From an uncultured Lachnospiraceae bacterium (GTDB lineage: Bacteria; Bacillota; Clostridia; Lachnospirales; Lachnospiraceae), in contig CATNCF010000014.1 in NCBI GenBank assembly GCA_950097145.1, forward strand, positions 1 through 64,000: a stretch of DNA of 64,000 bases. Direction: 5' to 3'. The notes beneath the pieces were generated by a model. It did no database searches. It worked only from the letters and a program-made list of their open reading frames with translations, and was not told where the DNA came from. Positions 8,818 through 18,617 of this stretch are shown here, piece after piece. The stretch's first letter is position 1. The number at the start of each line of letters is the position of its first letter. A program made the position numbers and the translations under genes.

Positions 8818-11800
8818 ATGCACCAATATTTTCAACGGGGAACCCAGGCAGAGGTTCCCACCCTGGTGCTGCAGCGCAAATCCGGGGAACCACTGGGCGT
8901 CCTTGACGGCGCCGCAGACATCATTTACAAGAAAAATTTAAACAGCGCCGACGAGCTTTCCTTTCTCATACACAAATATTTGGACGGGAAGCTCAACCCG
9001 CTGTGGAATGATGTGACAGACCTGAAAAACGTATATATTCCAGAATTTCAGGAACGGTTTGAAATCAGAGTTTCGTTCCAGGAGGAATCCATGGAAACTA
9101 AAGCTGTTACTGGAACCTCCCTGTGCGAGGCAGAACTTGGGCAGATCATTCTGCGGGGATTGGAAATCAACACAGACCAGGATCTTGCCAGCAACAGCAG
9201 CGAGACTTATCCCGCCACTGTCTTTTACATGGACATTTCTGACAATGACAGCCCGGAAACCCGAAAGCAGAAAGAAAAACATTCTCTGCTGCACAGGGTT
9301 CTGTCTGACAAGGCTTCTTTCTACCAGATTGGCCATGTAGACGCTTCTCTGAAAAATCTTTCCTACACGTTTTCCGCTGACGGAACCAGTATCTATGATT
9401 TTCTCACCGGAGAAGTAGCAAAACAAATGCAGTGCCTGTTCCAATTCGATTCCATCACAAGGCACATCCATGTCTATGCTCTTTCCGATAACGACAGTAC
9501 AACAGGTTATGGAAAAGACACTGCCATCCTCATTGACCGGGAAAATCTCGCCTCTTCCCTGACCTGTGAAGGGGATGCCGACTCTCTGAAAAACTGCTTT
9601 TACGTGGAAGGAGGAGATGAATTAATCAATGCAGCCTTTGCCCAGCTCAACCCTTCCGGGGACCAGTATCTCTATTATTTCTCCCCGGAAGCCCTGGCAG
9701 AGCTGCCGCAGCAGCTAAGGGAGGCCATTTCACAATATCACACCCTGTCAGAAAATTATCTGACCCTTTATCCCAAAAATCCCTCCGCCACCACCCACAA
9801 ATACCAGCAGCGTCCAGACACAGACAAAGCCTATATGGTTTCTGATACCTTCGACCCGCAAGCCCCTGATTCCCGCTATCTTACAGAATTTCAAGGCGTG
9901 ATCACACAGATTACAAGTCTCGCCGATTCTGCTGGCAGTACGCCCTATGGCAAATATTACTATGATGTTCCAACCGTTTACAGCCAGCACAGCGACCTGG
10001 TAACAGCCTATTACAACGCCCTGGATTTCCAGTCGTTTTTGGAATATAAAATGATGCCGGACTACAAGATGGAGGTATATGACAAATACCAGGCTCTTTC
10101 CCGTCTAAGCCAGGATGCTTTTGGAACCATAGGGATTGCAGGATTAAATCTTTACTATCCTTCTGAAACTGCAATTAATAACGCCATTGCCAACAAGGCA
10201 AAAACCCTGATTAGCACAGGGCTGTTTTCCGTTTCCATAGATACATTCCAAGTTACGGTTGATCTAACTGGGGCAGAACCTGTCGTCACATGGACAGGCA
10301 CCTTCTCCATCACAGACCGGCAGGAAGAAGATCCTGCCCTCAGCGCCATCACGAATACGGACTACCGGACGGTTGCTGCAAAAGAAAATTACAGCCTCTC
10401 CTTTGTGGACATCCCTGACAGCATCACCCTTACCATTAACGATGACGCCATTTCCTACGCCAAAAATTCTATCGCATCCATGCTGGCCAAAAAGGATCTT
10501 CCCATGGCGACCGCCCTTTACTCCCCTGACGTCTCAGAAACAGATTTTGAACAGATGATTTCCTATTATGGCATGGGAAGCCTTTCCACAATTCAAAATG
10601 TCCTTACAGACTGTCTTGGGATCATCAGCGAACAATTGGAAGATTTAGAAAATTCAGAATCAGAAGAACATGAACTGTCTGACAAATTAATGGAATACCA
10701 GAATCTCTATGTCAATAAACTTGCTCTGGTTTCCAGCCTGATTAACACCCGGGAAACTCAGCTTCTTGCTTCTGAAAAATATATTCTTCTGATGGAAGCA
10801 TACCTGTCAGAAGTGAAAGCCGCCCTGGATTTTAAAGAATATCTGACTTCTTATAACATCACAGATACATCCAGGCAGAATCTCTGGGAAATTTTCCAAT
10901 ATTACCGCAGAGAAGGAGAATACCGCAATGACAACATCATCTCTGACGGGCTGAAAGACAACGCTTCCCTTGTAAGCCATGCCCAGAAACTAATGGAACT
11001 GGCCAGCAAGGAATTAGAAAAGGCAGGAACCATGCAGTACCGCATTTCCACTACCATGGATAACCTTCTGGCTCTGCCGGAATTTGCCCCAGTCCTGGAA
11101 GATTTTGACGTGGGCAACTGGATTCGCGTACGTATGGACGTCCAGGATGAATTCGGCAGAGAACAGATTTATAAACTGCGTCTCCTCTCCTATCAGATTA
11201 ATTTTGAGCAAGCAGATTCCTCCGGCATACAAGTGGAATTTTCCACTTCATCCCGGGGCGCTGGCGGCGTGTTATCCGATGTGGAAGACATCTTAAATTC
11301 CGCACAATCCATGGCAAAATCTTACGGCGCCACAGTCCGCCAATCTGCCCTTGCTGTCAAAGCATCCAAAACCATAGACCACTGGATCTCCGATGGACTG
11401 GATCTTACCAAACAAAACGCCATCAGCGATATCCAAAACCAGTCTCTTGTGATAGACAACAGCGGCCTGCTGGCGAGGAAGCAAGATCCCCTTACCGAAA
11501 CTTACGACGACTGCCAGCTCCGTATTATCAACAACGGTATTTACACCACCCACGACAATTGGGATACCATGGATGCGGCTCTGGGCAAATTCTGGTACAA
11601 GGATCCTAACAAGAACTGGCAGCCCACAGAAACTTACGGCATAATTGCCCACAAATTAGTGGGCGAACAGGTATTAGGCGAAGATCTGCGGATTTGCAAC
11701 CGCTCTGGAACTATGGAGTTCTCAGATTACGGCCTCACTATTTCCAATGGCGTCAATACCATCTCCTTCCAGCCTGACGCCGGGACGGGCAGCGGAACCC

Positions 11801-13272
11801 CCGGCAGGCTGCTTGGAATTACCTCGGAAGGTTCCGGCACGGATCCTTCTTCCAAAGATCTGCTCTATACCGATACGCAAGGAAACCTGAATATCACAGG
11901 AAATCTGCTGGCAGAGCAAATCAGCACCAACAGCGGAAAGTTCTGGGTAGACTCCAACGGCATTCTTCACGCTTCTGACGCTGTCGTTTCCGGGACAGTC
12001 ACTGCCAAGGACGGTACTTTCACTGGCACTGTCAACGCCACAGGCGGATCCTTTGCCGGAAATATTACATGTACTGGCACCATTCAAGGAGGAACCATTG
12101 AGGGCGCAGAAATAAGCGGCGGCAGCATCAATGTTAAAGATGTATTTACCGTGGACGGGAACGGCTGCCTGGTTGCAAAAAATGCAGCCATTACTGGTAA
12201 TGTTACTGCTACGGCTGGAACTTTTACCGGCACTGTCAACGCCACAGGCGGAACCTTTACTGGAGACATCATCTGCAAGAGTACCATTAAGGGCGCTGCA
12301 TTAGACGGTGGCAGAATTAATATTAATAATGAATTCACTGTAGACGACAATGGTAAAATGTATGCGAATAATGCAGAGATATCTGGTAATATAAATGCCA
12401 AAAACCTACAAGTGCATAAATCCTATTGGATTTATGATCCAGATTTTCAAGAAGAAAAAGTAAAAATTATCTCTACAAAAGCTGACGGAACCGACGATAC
12501 AGACATCCGTTTTGGACGCTTATCAAAAAATGACCTGGATCCTTCTCTCAACTATATTGCCTTTAAAGATACTAACAATTTGCGAAGTATGAATTTCTTT
12601 TCTGACAAGTTTGTCTTTTCCACTGGAATTTCTGGAAGAATAACGCTATGGGAAGACGAAGTAACTTCCGATTCTTCCACTCTAATACTTTCAACAGAAG
12701 ATATCTCTGTGGTTTTAAAAGGAACTTCTTTCCGTCCTATTGAACTTTTTTCAAAAGAAATAAATCTTGGTTCCCCAAATTGCCTCTGGAAACAAATCTA
12801 CTGCAACAACAGTTCCATCACAACTTCAGACGCAAACAGCAAAGAAGAGATACAACCCATCTCCCAGAAATATGAGAGATTATTCGATCTGGTAGCCCCT
12901 GTCACCTACCGTCTGAAATCTTCCGGCAAAATTACGCATGACCGGATCCATATAGGAGCTATTTCCCAGCAGGTGGAATCCGCCATGGAAGAAGCCGGGC
13001 TAAGGGCCGAAGAATTATCCTTCTTCTGTAAGGATGAAAATCCGGACGGTTCTGGTTCTCAATATGCCCTGAGATATCAGGAATGGATTATGATGAACAC
13101 CCACATGCTCCAGAAAACCCGCCGGGAACTACAGGAAGCCAGCCATAATATCACAATACTTCAACAGGAAATTGCCGAATTAAAGGCATCCATAAAAAAT
13201 TTACAGGAGGTAAACAAATGTACGCAACCGATTTTGAATACGACGGACTTGCCCTTTCCGACTTCGGAATGA
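8818..13272 (+). CDS. Large phage tail protein (Tal-like) with C-terminal S74 chaperone domain
   Basis: This 1,484-residue structural protein starts 14 nt after the tape measure, with CAGGAGG before the ATG. The N-terminal third looks like the Gp18/Tal hub family that sits at the tail tip. The middle is mixed, with helical stretches near residues 590-720. Residues about 1050-1210 are Gly/Thr-rich repeats built on TVTA, GTFTGTVNATGG and GNI, typical of beta-helical fibre stems. The C-terminus has the Ser-Lys dyad of intramolecular chaperone peptidases (S1337 and K1342 in TSDANSK) and a terminal coiled coil. That domain helps the trimer fold, then cuts itself off. It probably combines hub and spike functions. 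Its 3' end overlaps the next gene by 55 nt. Confidence 0.82.
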   Translation: MHQYFQRGTQAEVPTLVLQRKSGEPLGVLDGAADIIYKKNLNSADELSFLIHKYLDGKLNPLWNDVTDLKNVYIPEFQERFEIRVSFQEESMETKAVTGTSLCEAELGQIILRGLEINTDQDLASNSSETYPATVFYMDISDNDSPETRKQKEKHSLLHRVLSDKASFYQIGHVDASLKNLSYTFSADGTSIYDFLTGEVAKQMQCLFQFDSITRHIHVYALSDNDSTTGYGKDTAILIDRENLASSLTCEGDADSLKNCFYVEGGDELINAAFAQLNPSGDQYLYYFSPEALAELPQQLREAISQYHTLSENYLTLYPKNPSATTHKYQQRPDTDKAYMVSDTFDPQAPDSRYLTEFQGVITQITSLADSAGSTPYGKYYYDVPTVYSQHSDLVTAYYNALDFQSFLEYKMMPDYKMEVYDKYQALSRLSQDAFGTIGIAGLNLYYPSETAINNAIANKAKTLISTGLFSVSIDTFQVTVDLTGAEPVVTWTGTFSITDRQEEDPALSAITNTDYRTVAAKENYSLSFVDIPDSITLTINDDAISYAKNSIASMLAKKDLPMATALYSPDVSETDFEQMISYYGMGSLSTIQNVLTDCLGIISEQLEDLENSESEEHELSDKLMEYQNLYVNKLALVSSLINTRETQLLASEKYILLMEAYLSEVKAALDFKEYLTSYNITDTSRQNLWEIFQYYRREGEYRNDNIISDGLKDNASLVSHAQKLMELASKELEKAGTMQYRISTTMDNLLALPEFAPVLEDFDVGNWIRVRMDVQDEFGREQIYKLRLLSYQINFEQADSSGIQVEFSTSSRGAGGVLSDVEDILNSAQSMAKSYGATVRQSALAVKASKTIDHWISDGLDLTKQNAISDIQNQSLVIDNSGLLARKQDPLTETYDDCQLRIINNGIYTTHDNWDTMDAALGKFWYKDPNKNWQPTETYGIIAHKLVGEQVLGEDLRICNRSGTMEFSDYGLTISNGVNTISFQPDAGTGSGTPGRLLGITSEGSGTDPSSKDLLYTDTQGNLNITGNLLAEQISTNSGKFWVDSNGILHASDAVVSGTVTAKDGTFTGTVNATGGSFAGNITCTGTIQGGTIEGAEISGGSINVKDVFTVDGNGCLVAKNAAITGNVTATAGTFTGTVNATGGTFTGDIICKSTIKGAALDGGRININNEFTVDDNGKMYANNAEISGNINAKNLQVHKSYWIYDPDFQEEKVKIISTKADGTDDTDIRFGRLSKNDLDPSLNYIAFKDTNNLRSMNFFSDKFVFSTGISGRITLWEDEVTSDSSTLILSTEDISVVLKGTSFRPIELFSKEINLGSPNCLWKQIYCNNSSITTSDANSKEEIQPISQKYERLFDLVAPVTYRLKSSGKITHDRIHIGAISQQVESAMEEAGLRAEELSFFCKDENPDGSGSQYALRYQEWIMMNTHMLQKTRRELQEASHNITILQQEIAELKASIKNLQEVNKCTQPILNTTDLPFPTSE

Positions 13273-14045
13273 TGATAGGCAGCTTCAGTTCTCCTGGAGT
13301 TGAAACCGTCAATTCTGGAGCCAGCATCAATTTTCAAACGTTCCGCCCCGCCGGGTCGGAACGTTTTCGTTTCTATGGGGGGAAATATGAAGAAAGCTTT
13401 ACCGCTGTCTTTCAAATCTGCAAATGCCCCTGGACCACCGACAGTCCCTATCTGTCCCCTGTGGAGGTATCAGCGCTCCAGCGCTGGCTCTGCCGCAAAG
13501 ACGGATACCACAGACTGCATTTTGTGTCAAAGGAACACGCAGACATTTACTGGAACGCTGTTTTCAGCAGCAGGCAGATCAATGTATCCGGGCGTACCGC
13601 AGGGCTGGAGCTGACCCTTTACACGGACGCTCCCTATGCCTACCGCAAAGAACAGACCAATACCTGGATCTTATCTCCAGGCGGCAGCTTTTTCATCTAT
13701 GATACATCCGATGAAGAGGGTTATATTTATCCCTTTGTCACGATCCAATGGCAGGGTTCCCAATCCAATTCAGGAAAAATCAAACTCAGCAACAGCATGG
13801 ATCACGAAGATTTTCCTCTTCTGCTCCAGGGCTTCTCTGCCAACGATATCATTACTCTGGACGGCGCCAGCAAAATCATTACCTCATCCCCAAAGCGGAC
13901 CGATTTGCACGCCCATTTTGGGTTTCATTTCCCACGCATCATTAATACGCTGGAATGCCGTGAAAATGTATTTACCCTATCTGCAGATTCTGTGCCATGC
14001 AAAATCTCATTTACCTACAGCCCCATCATTAAAACAGGAATATAG
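13218..14045 (+). CDS. Distal tail (Dit)-like protein
   Basis: This 275-residue protein resembles the siphovirus tail-component family that forms the baseplate ring joining tail tube and tip. Supporting signs are the length, the N-terminal pattern FEYDGLALSDFG, the central GRTAGLELTLYTDAPYA region and a beta-rich C-terminal half. The ATG has an AGGAGG site inside the preceding gene and overlaps it by 55 nt, pointing to translational coupling. In most siphoviruses the Dit gene comes before the Tal gene; here it follows, so the order appears switched. It might instead be a Dit paralogue with an accessory role. Confidence 0.75.
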   Translation: MYATDFEYDGLALSDFGMMIGSFSSPGVETVNSGASINFQTFRPAGSERFRFYGGKYEESFTAVFQICKCPWTTDSPYLSPVEVSALQRWLCRKDGYHRLHFVSKEHADIYWNAVFSSRQINVSGRTAGLELTLYTDAPYAYRKEQTNTWILSPGGSFFIYDTSDEEGYIYPFVTIQWQGSQSNSGKIKLSNSMDHEDFPLLLQGFSANDIITLDGASKIITSSPKRTDLHAHFGFHFPRIINTLECRENVFTLSADSVPCKISFTYSPIIKTGI

Positions 14046-14056
14046 GAGGAACCATT

Positions 14057-16987
14057 ATGACACCAATTACTTATCATTTAACCCTTGATCTAAAGCGGGA
14101 TTTGCACCAGGTACTGGTGATGAAGGAAGGCGACGCCAACACCAGAACCGTAAATATCACCATCACAGACAATGGGGAAAAATTTACCATTACAGATCAG
14201 AGAATCACTCTGAAATGGAAAAAACCGGATCATTATAAGGTACAGAATGACTGTACTAAAGTGGATACATCCACGGTCAGCTTTCACTGTACAGACCAGA
14301 TGCTGGCCGCACCGGGAATTGCCAAGGCTGAACTGTGCATGTTCGATAAAACAGGGCATCTCTTGTCCACCATGCCCTTCCAGGTCAGCATTAAACCCGC
14401 CGCGGTGACAGACTCCGATGTGGCGTCTTCCAATGAATTTAAGACCCTCTTAAAACTATTTGACGAATTTAAAACAGAGCATGACCGTATCAAAGCAGAA
14501 GTGCTGAAGGATAAAAAAGCTGCGGAAGACGCCCGGGATCTTTCAAAATCTTATGCTCACGGCAATACTGGGAAGCGAAATGGAGAAAATACCGACAACT
14601 CCAAGTACTATAAAGAACAGGCGGGCATCTCTTCTAACAACGCCAAAACACACGCTGATAATTCCCGAAGTTCCGCTAATGCTTCTGCTTCCTCTGCCAG
14701 TGCAGCGGCTTCTTCTGCTTCCGCCGCCGCTGCCAGTAAAACACTGGCAGAACAGCAGGCTTCTAATGCCAGTTCTTCTGCTGCAACTGCCAGCACAAAA
14801 GCCCTGGAATCCTCAAACAGCGCATCTCTTTCCAAGAGCTATGCCATGGGAGGCACTGGCAATCGCACAGACGAAGACACTGACAATTCTAAATACTATT
14901 ATCAGCAGTCCAAAAGCATTTACAACGACTTTGCCAAAGCAGACGCTGCCGGAATTGTCTCTACCGGATATCTCCAGGAACATTTTGTGCCGGATTATGT
15001 TTCAAGCGCCGAAGGTCGCGTGACTGACAAAGGCTGGTACAGGATTGCAAAAGCTGTGGGCAATCATAATGAAAATTCATGCGTGATAAGCATAAAACGC
15101 GGTTACAACTCACCTGCGCCAGAATATCAGAAAATACAGTTTATGACTGCCTGGGACTATAAGAAACTCGTAAGTCTGGCTGCATACTCCAGAGCCCATA
15201 TATGGACAAAAATACGGCATACCTATGATTCAGCGAATTCAACAGAATACATAGAAATCTATCAGGACAGAGACACCGCTCATGCCAATTCATGGCTAAT
15301 TACCATAGAAGACGCGCTTTCTGCTTATTCCAGTGACAAAAGCTGGAAAGCAATCACACCTGTTCTGACTTCTGAAACAGTCAGCGGCGTAACCGTAAAC
15401 ACTTCATTAAATCTGCCATCATATTTTGATTTGGACTTTCTTTTGAGAACAGGAGGAGGCGAATTAACAGGAGCAGTAGGATTAAAAGGAGCTGGACGGT
15501 TTACCTACCATGCAGATGCGTCAACGGAATATGCAAGGGGATTTGAATACAGAAATAGTTCTGGCGCAATGGTTGGTGGAATAGGGGCTCATGGGAAAAA
15601 TGGGGAATTCAGCAAGATCTATTTGGGAATAGGATCGAGCAATCCGTTTACCGATTCTGCCGGATTGACTATCAGATCAAACAGCATACAGTGGAAAAGT
15701 TCTAATGTGGTGACGGAGAATTCAGGAGCTGCCTCACGGGTTTCCGATGCAGGAAATAAAACTGCTATAAGTTTTCAATACTCTGGGAGTGGGTTAAATT
15801 CTTCTTCCTGGATCGCTGCATGGGACGGTTATAAAATTGGAGCTATTGCCCCTGGCAAAATTTCTGGCGTTGCTTCTGCCACAAAAGCCACTCAGGATGG
15901 CAACGGGAATGTGATTTCAAGCACTTATGCAAAGCAGTCACAGTTTAATAGTCGTAAGTTAGCGTTAGGCGAATCTTCGAATGCGTATGGTAATGATACT
16001 GTAGCTTTGGGGAGTGGTTCAAATGCGTATAATAATTATTCTGTGGCAGTGGGGTGTAGTGCAAGAGCAATCGGTGTTAATTCTACTACTCTTGGATATT
16101 ATTCTAGAGCAAATGGAGCTTATTCTGTAGCAGTGGGGTATGGTGCAAGAGCAGACGAAACATGGGGTATTGCAGTCGGGGGAGAAGCAAAAGCAGTTGG
16201 AGGAATATCAGCAGCGTTTGGAAGGGGGGCTAATGCAGTTGGAAGTTATTCTATAGCAGTTGGGTATTGTGCAACAACAAGTGCGAATTCTTCTGCAGCA
16301 TTAGGAGAAAGAGCAGTTGCAAGTTTTGACTATACGACGGCAGTAGGATATGACTCAGAAGCAAAAGGATATTATTCCATAGCATTAGGTAGTTCTGCTA
16401 AAGTGTCTGCTAGCCGTTCCGTAGCATTAGGATATTACGCAACTACATCTAACACCAACAGCATCCAGCTAGGCAACGCCAGTTCCTTAAGCAGCATCAC
16501 AGCCAGAGTCCCTATCACAGTAACCTCAGATGAACGCGACAAAGCAGACATTACTGAAATGGACAGCAAAGCACTGGATTTCCTGAAAAAAGTCAAGGCA
16601 ATCCGCTACGTATTTAACAGCCGGGAGCTGTATATTGACGAAGAACATTTATCTGAGGAAGATCGCCGAAAGAAAGAAAAATACGGTTTATGCAGTTATA
16701 ACAGAGAAGAACACGCCCTGGGCACTAAAAAAGGAAACCGTATCCGGGCAGGTGTATCTGCACAAAATGTATTGGAAGCTTTAAATGAAATTTACGGAAC
16801 TTCCAGTTATGCAAATCTTGTAAACGACAACTTATTTGATATCAGCCAGGATGAAATACCAGAAGATGTAGAAAACCAGCTTGCAGTCAATTATGAGGGA
16901 TTCATCCCATTTCTCATAAAAGCAGTACAAGAGCTGGCCAAACGGCTGGAATCACTGGAATCAGAAAACAGGAGGACACAGCCATGA
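14057..16987 (+). CDS. Receptor-binding fibre: BppU-type N-terminus, YadA-type head repeats, S74 chaperone C-terminus
   Basis: This 976-residue tail fibre starts with a BppU-like domain (residues 1-130) that would dock to the baseplate. Two copies of a motif (SKSYA..G.TG.R..E.TDNSKYY) then flank an Ala/Ser-rich coiled coil (about 200-265). Residues about 634-805 are about a dozen 14-residue repeats of the SVAVGY.A.A type, as in YadA/Hia adhesin heads that trimerise as left-handed beta-rolls. The C-terminus is an intramolecular chaperone with the dyad S824/K829 in TSDERDK. The repeat segment (about nt 15955-16450) uses AT-richer codons than both flanks, suggesting exchange of the receptor-binding module. 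GAGGA precedes the ATG. Confidence 0.85.
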   Translation: MTPITYHLTLDLKRDLHQVLVMKEGDANTRTVNITITDNGEKFTITDQRITLKWKKPDHYKVQNDCTKVDTSTVSFHCTDQMLAAPGIAKAELCMFDKTGHLLSTMPFQVSIKPAAVTDSDVASSNEFKTLLKLFDEFKTEHDRIKAEVLKDKKAAEDARDLSKSYAHGNTGKRNGENTDNSKYYKEQAGISSNNAKTHADNSRSSANASASSASAAASSASAAAASKTLAEQQASNASSSAATASTKALESSNSASLSKSYAMGGTGNRTDEDTDNSKYYYQQSKSIYNDFAKADAAGIVSTGYLQEHFVPDYVSSAEGRVTDKGWYRIAKAVGNHNENSCVISIKRGYNSPAPEYQKIQFMTAWDYKKLVSLAAYSRAHIWTKIRHTYDSANSTEYIEIYQDRDTAHANSWLITIEDALSAYSSDKSWKAITPVLTSETVSGVTVNTSLNLPSYFDLDFLLRTGGGELTGAVGLKGAGRFTYHADASTEYARGFEYRNSSGAMVGGIGAHGKNGEFSKIYLGIGSSNPFTDSAGLTIRSNSIQWKSSNVVTENSGAASRVSDAGNKTAISFQYSGSGLNSSSWIAAWDGYKIGAIAPGKISGVASATKATQDGNGNVISSTYAKQSQFNSRKLALGESSNAYGNDTVALGSGSNAYNNYSVAVGCSARAIGVNSTTLGYYSRANGAYSVAVGYGARADETWGIAVGGEAKAVGGISAAFGRGANAVGSYSIAVGYCATTSANSSAALGERAVASFDYTTAVGYDSEAKGYYSIALGSSAKVSASRSVALGYYATTSNTNSIQLGNASSLSSITARVPITVTSDERDKADITEMDSKALDFLKKVKAIRYVFNSRELYIDEEHLSEEDRRKKEKYGLCSYNREEHALGTKKGNRIRAGVSAQNVLEALNEIYGTSSYANLVNDNLFDISQDEIPEDVENQLAVNYEGFIPFLIKAVQELAKRLESLESENRRTQP

Positions 16988-17961
16988 GAAAACTCTTAAG
17001 CATCATTATTCCAAAATACAGGGAAACAGAAAAGCAGATATTCCCGCTTTTGTCCAGCATCAATGGACAGGCTGGCATTGACTTTTCAGACATTGAAGTA
17101 ATCATTGCCGTTGACGGAGAAAAAAACAAATGTCTCAACAAAGATTTCCTGCATCTGTTTGACCTTGATATCCGCCATGAAATCCTCAAAGAGAACGGAG
17201 GCCCCGGATTGGCAAGACAGGCTGGTCTGGATGCTGCCAAAGGCGAATATGTCATGTTCTGCGATGCGGACGATGCTTTACACAACGTAGGCGTCCTTGG
17301 TGCATTAATGCAGGAAGCCGAAGCTTCCGCAGCAGATATCCTTACTTCTTCCTGGATGGAAGAACTGATAGATGCAAAAGGAAACTGGCAGTATATAACC
17401 CACGAAACGGATAATACCTGGATGCACGGAAAAGTCCTGCGCCGACAGTTCCTTACCCAAAATAATATAAGGTTCCATGAGAGCCTGAGAATTCATGAAG
17501 ACAGTTATTTTCTATGTATTGCCTCATCCCTTGCAGAACGGAGCCGTTACCTCCCCATCACTTCTTATATATGGAAATACCATCCAGACAGTATTACAAG
17601 AAAAAACGGCGCCATTTATACATATGAAAGCATACCTGAGTTTATCCGGGCATGTTCCCTGGCACATGCGGAATTAGAAAAACGCGTGCCAGAACAGATG
17701 GAATATAAAGTTCTGCAATTCATATTATACTGCTACTTCTGTTTCCATCAGCCAGGATGGCTGGCAAAAGAAAATACTGCTTTTCTCAAAGCAGCAGAAA
17801 AAGCATTCACAGAACATATTAAACCATTCTGGCATTACTGGGAAAACGCCCCAAAACATACATTTGCAGATATTTACAATCAAGAACGGCAGCGAAGCTT
17901 CCATGGATGCGTAGAATCCGAAACTGTCACTGAATGGGCAGCGAGGCTCAAACTTTCATAA
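16984..17961 (+). CDS. Family 2 glycosyltransferase in the phage tail module
   Basis: This 325-residue GT-A enzyme has the N-terminal SIIIPKYRE strand, NGGPG.ARQ.GLD.A.GEYV, and the metal-binding DADD at residues 94-97. It would transfer a sugar from a nucleotide donor. The ATG overlaps the fibre stop (ATGA), so it is translationally coupled to the fibre gene. The position suggests it may glycosylate the tail fibre, or alter a cell-surface receptor in the lysogen; neither is shown by sequence. No membrane segment is evident, so a cytoplasmic role before virion assembly is likely. A strong hairpin follows its stop. Confidence 0.82.
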   Translation: MRKLLSIIIPKYRETEKQIFPLLSSINGQAGIDFSDIEVIIAVDGEKNKCLNKDFLHLFDLDIRHEILKENGGPGLARQAGLDAAKGEYVMFCDADDALHNVGVLGALMQEAEASAADILTSSWMEELIDAKGNWQYITHETDNTWMHGKVLRRQFLTQNNIRFHESLRIHEDSYFLCIASSLAERSRYLPITSYIWKYHPDSITRKNGAIYTYESIPEFIRACSLAHAELEKRVPEQMEYKVLQFILYCYFCFHQPGWLAKENTAFLKAAEKAFTEHIKPFWHYWENAPKHTFADIYNQERQRSFHGCVESETVTEWAARLKLS

Positions 17962-17980
17962 AATAATCAAATTAAATTTA

Positions 17981-18007
17981 CAGCCTGGCAGAGGAACTGC
18001 CAGGCTG
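17981..18007 (+). terminator. Intrinsic terminator after the fibre/glycosyltransferase genes
   Basis: A perfect 11-bp stem (17981-17991 with 17997-18007) with a 5-nt loop is followed by TTTCATT. It separates the tail genes from the lysis cassette. Confidence 0.7.
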
Positions 18008-18050
18008 TTTCATTACTATATACTCCTGCCAAAGAAAGAAGGTGAACTCC

Positions 18051-18395
18051 ATGCAGATACTGCAATTTATCCATCAAAACTGGATCGAATGGCTCTTCGC
18101 CATTGTCACATTTATCCTGGGCTGTCTTTACCGGGATGTAAAAAAACGTCTCACAACCGAACAGCACAAAAGCTCAGCCATAGCAGAAGGCGTAAAAAGC
18201 CTTCTCAGGGAAAGCATCGTACAGAATTACAACAAATACCAGGACAGAGAGTGCTGCCCCATCTATGCCAAAGAATCCATCAAAAAAGTCTATGAATCCT
18301 ACCATAAGCTCGGTGGAAATGACGTGGCAACAAAGCTTTATAACACACTTCTGGAAATGTCAGAAGAACCCGCAGAAAGGAGAAATGATCCATGA
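18051..18395 (+). CDS. Small membrane protein of the phage lysis cassette (holin-like)
   Basis: This 114-residue protein has one N-terminal membrane segment (WIEWLFAIVTFILGCLY, residues about 10-27) followed by a charged, largely helical cytoplasmic part (INYNKY/YAKESIKKVYESYHKLGG type). Proteins of this shape sit just before the holin and endolysin in many Clostridia prophages. It may be a second holin or an antiholin, but the family has no firmly assigned function. The ATG at 18051 is preferred over GTG at 18042 because GAAGG lies at a proper distance. It overlaps the next gene by 4 nt. Confidence 0.65.
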   Translation: MQILQFIHQNWIEWLFAIVTFILGCLYRDVKKRLTTEQHKSSAIAEGVKSLLRESIVQNYNKYQDRECCPIYAKESIKKVYESYHKLGGNDVATKLYNTLLEMSEEPAERRNDP

Positions 18396-18616
18396 ACCAT
18401 ACCATAAAACAATGGCTCAAAGCAGCCGGAATCCGCGCTGCCAAAACCACAGCGCAGACAGCTCTTTCCCTAGTGACCGTAGGACAGGCGTTCCTGGACG
18501 TAAACTGGTTTCATCTATGTTCCGTATCAGCCATGGCTGGTATCGTATCTATCCTTACGTCACTGGCAGGACTGCCTGAATTAAATACAAAACCAACAGA
18601 AAGAGAGGATATTTAA
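18392..18616 (+). CDS. Phage holin (A118-like type)
   Basis: This 74-residue protein has two hydrophobic stretches (about residues 20-34 and 43-60) joined by a short turn around DVNWFH, as in small holins that time lysis by making membrane lesions. It is coupled to the upstream gene through ATGA and directly precedes the endolysin, the usual holin-lysin order. AGGAG precedes the ATG. The family assignment rests on size, topology and context. Confidence 0.75.
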   Translation: MNHTIKQWLKAAGIRAAKTTAQTALSLVTVGQAFLDVNWFHLCSVSAMAGIVSILTSLAGLPELNTKPTEREDI

Positions 18617-18617
18617 T

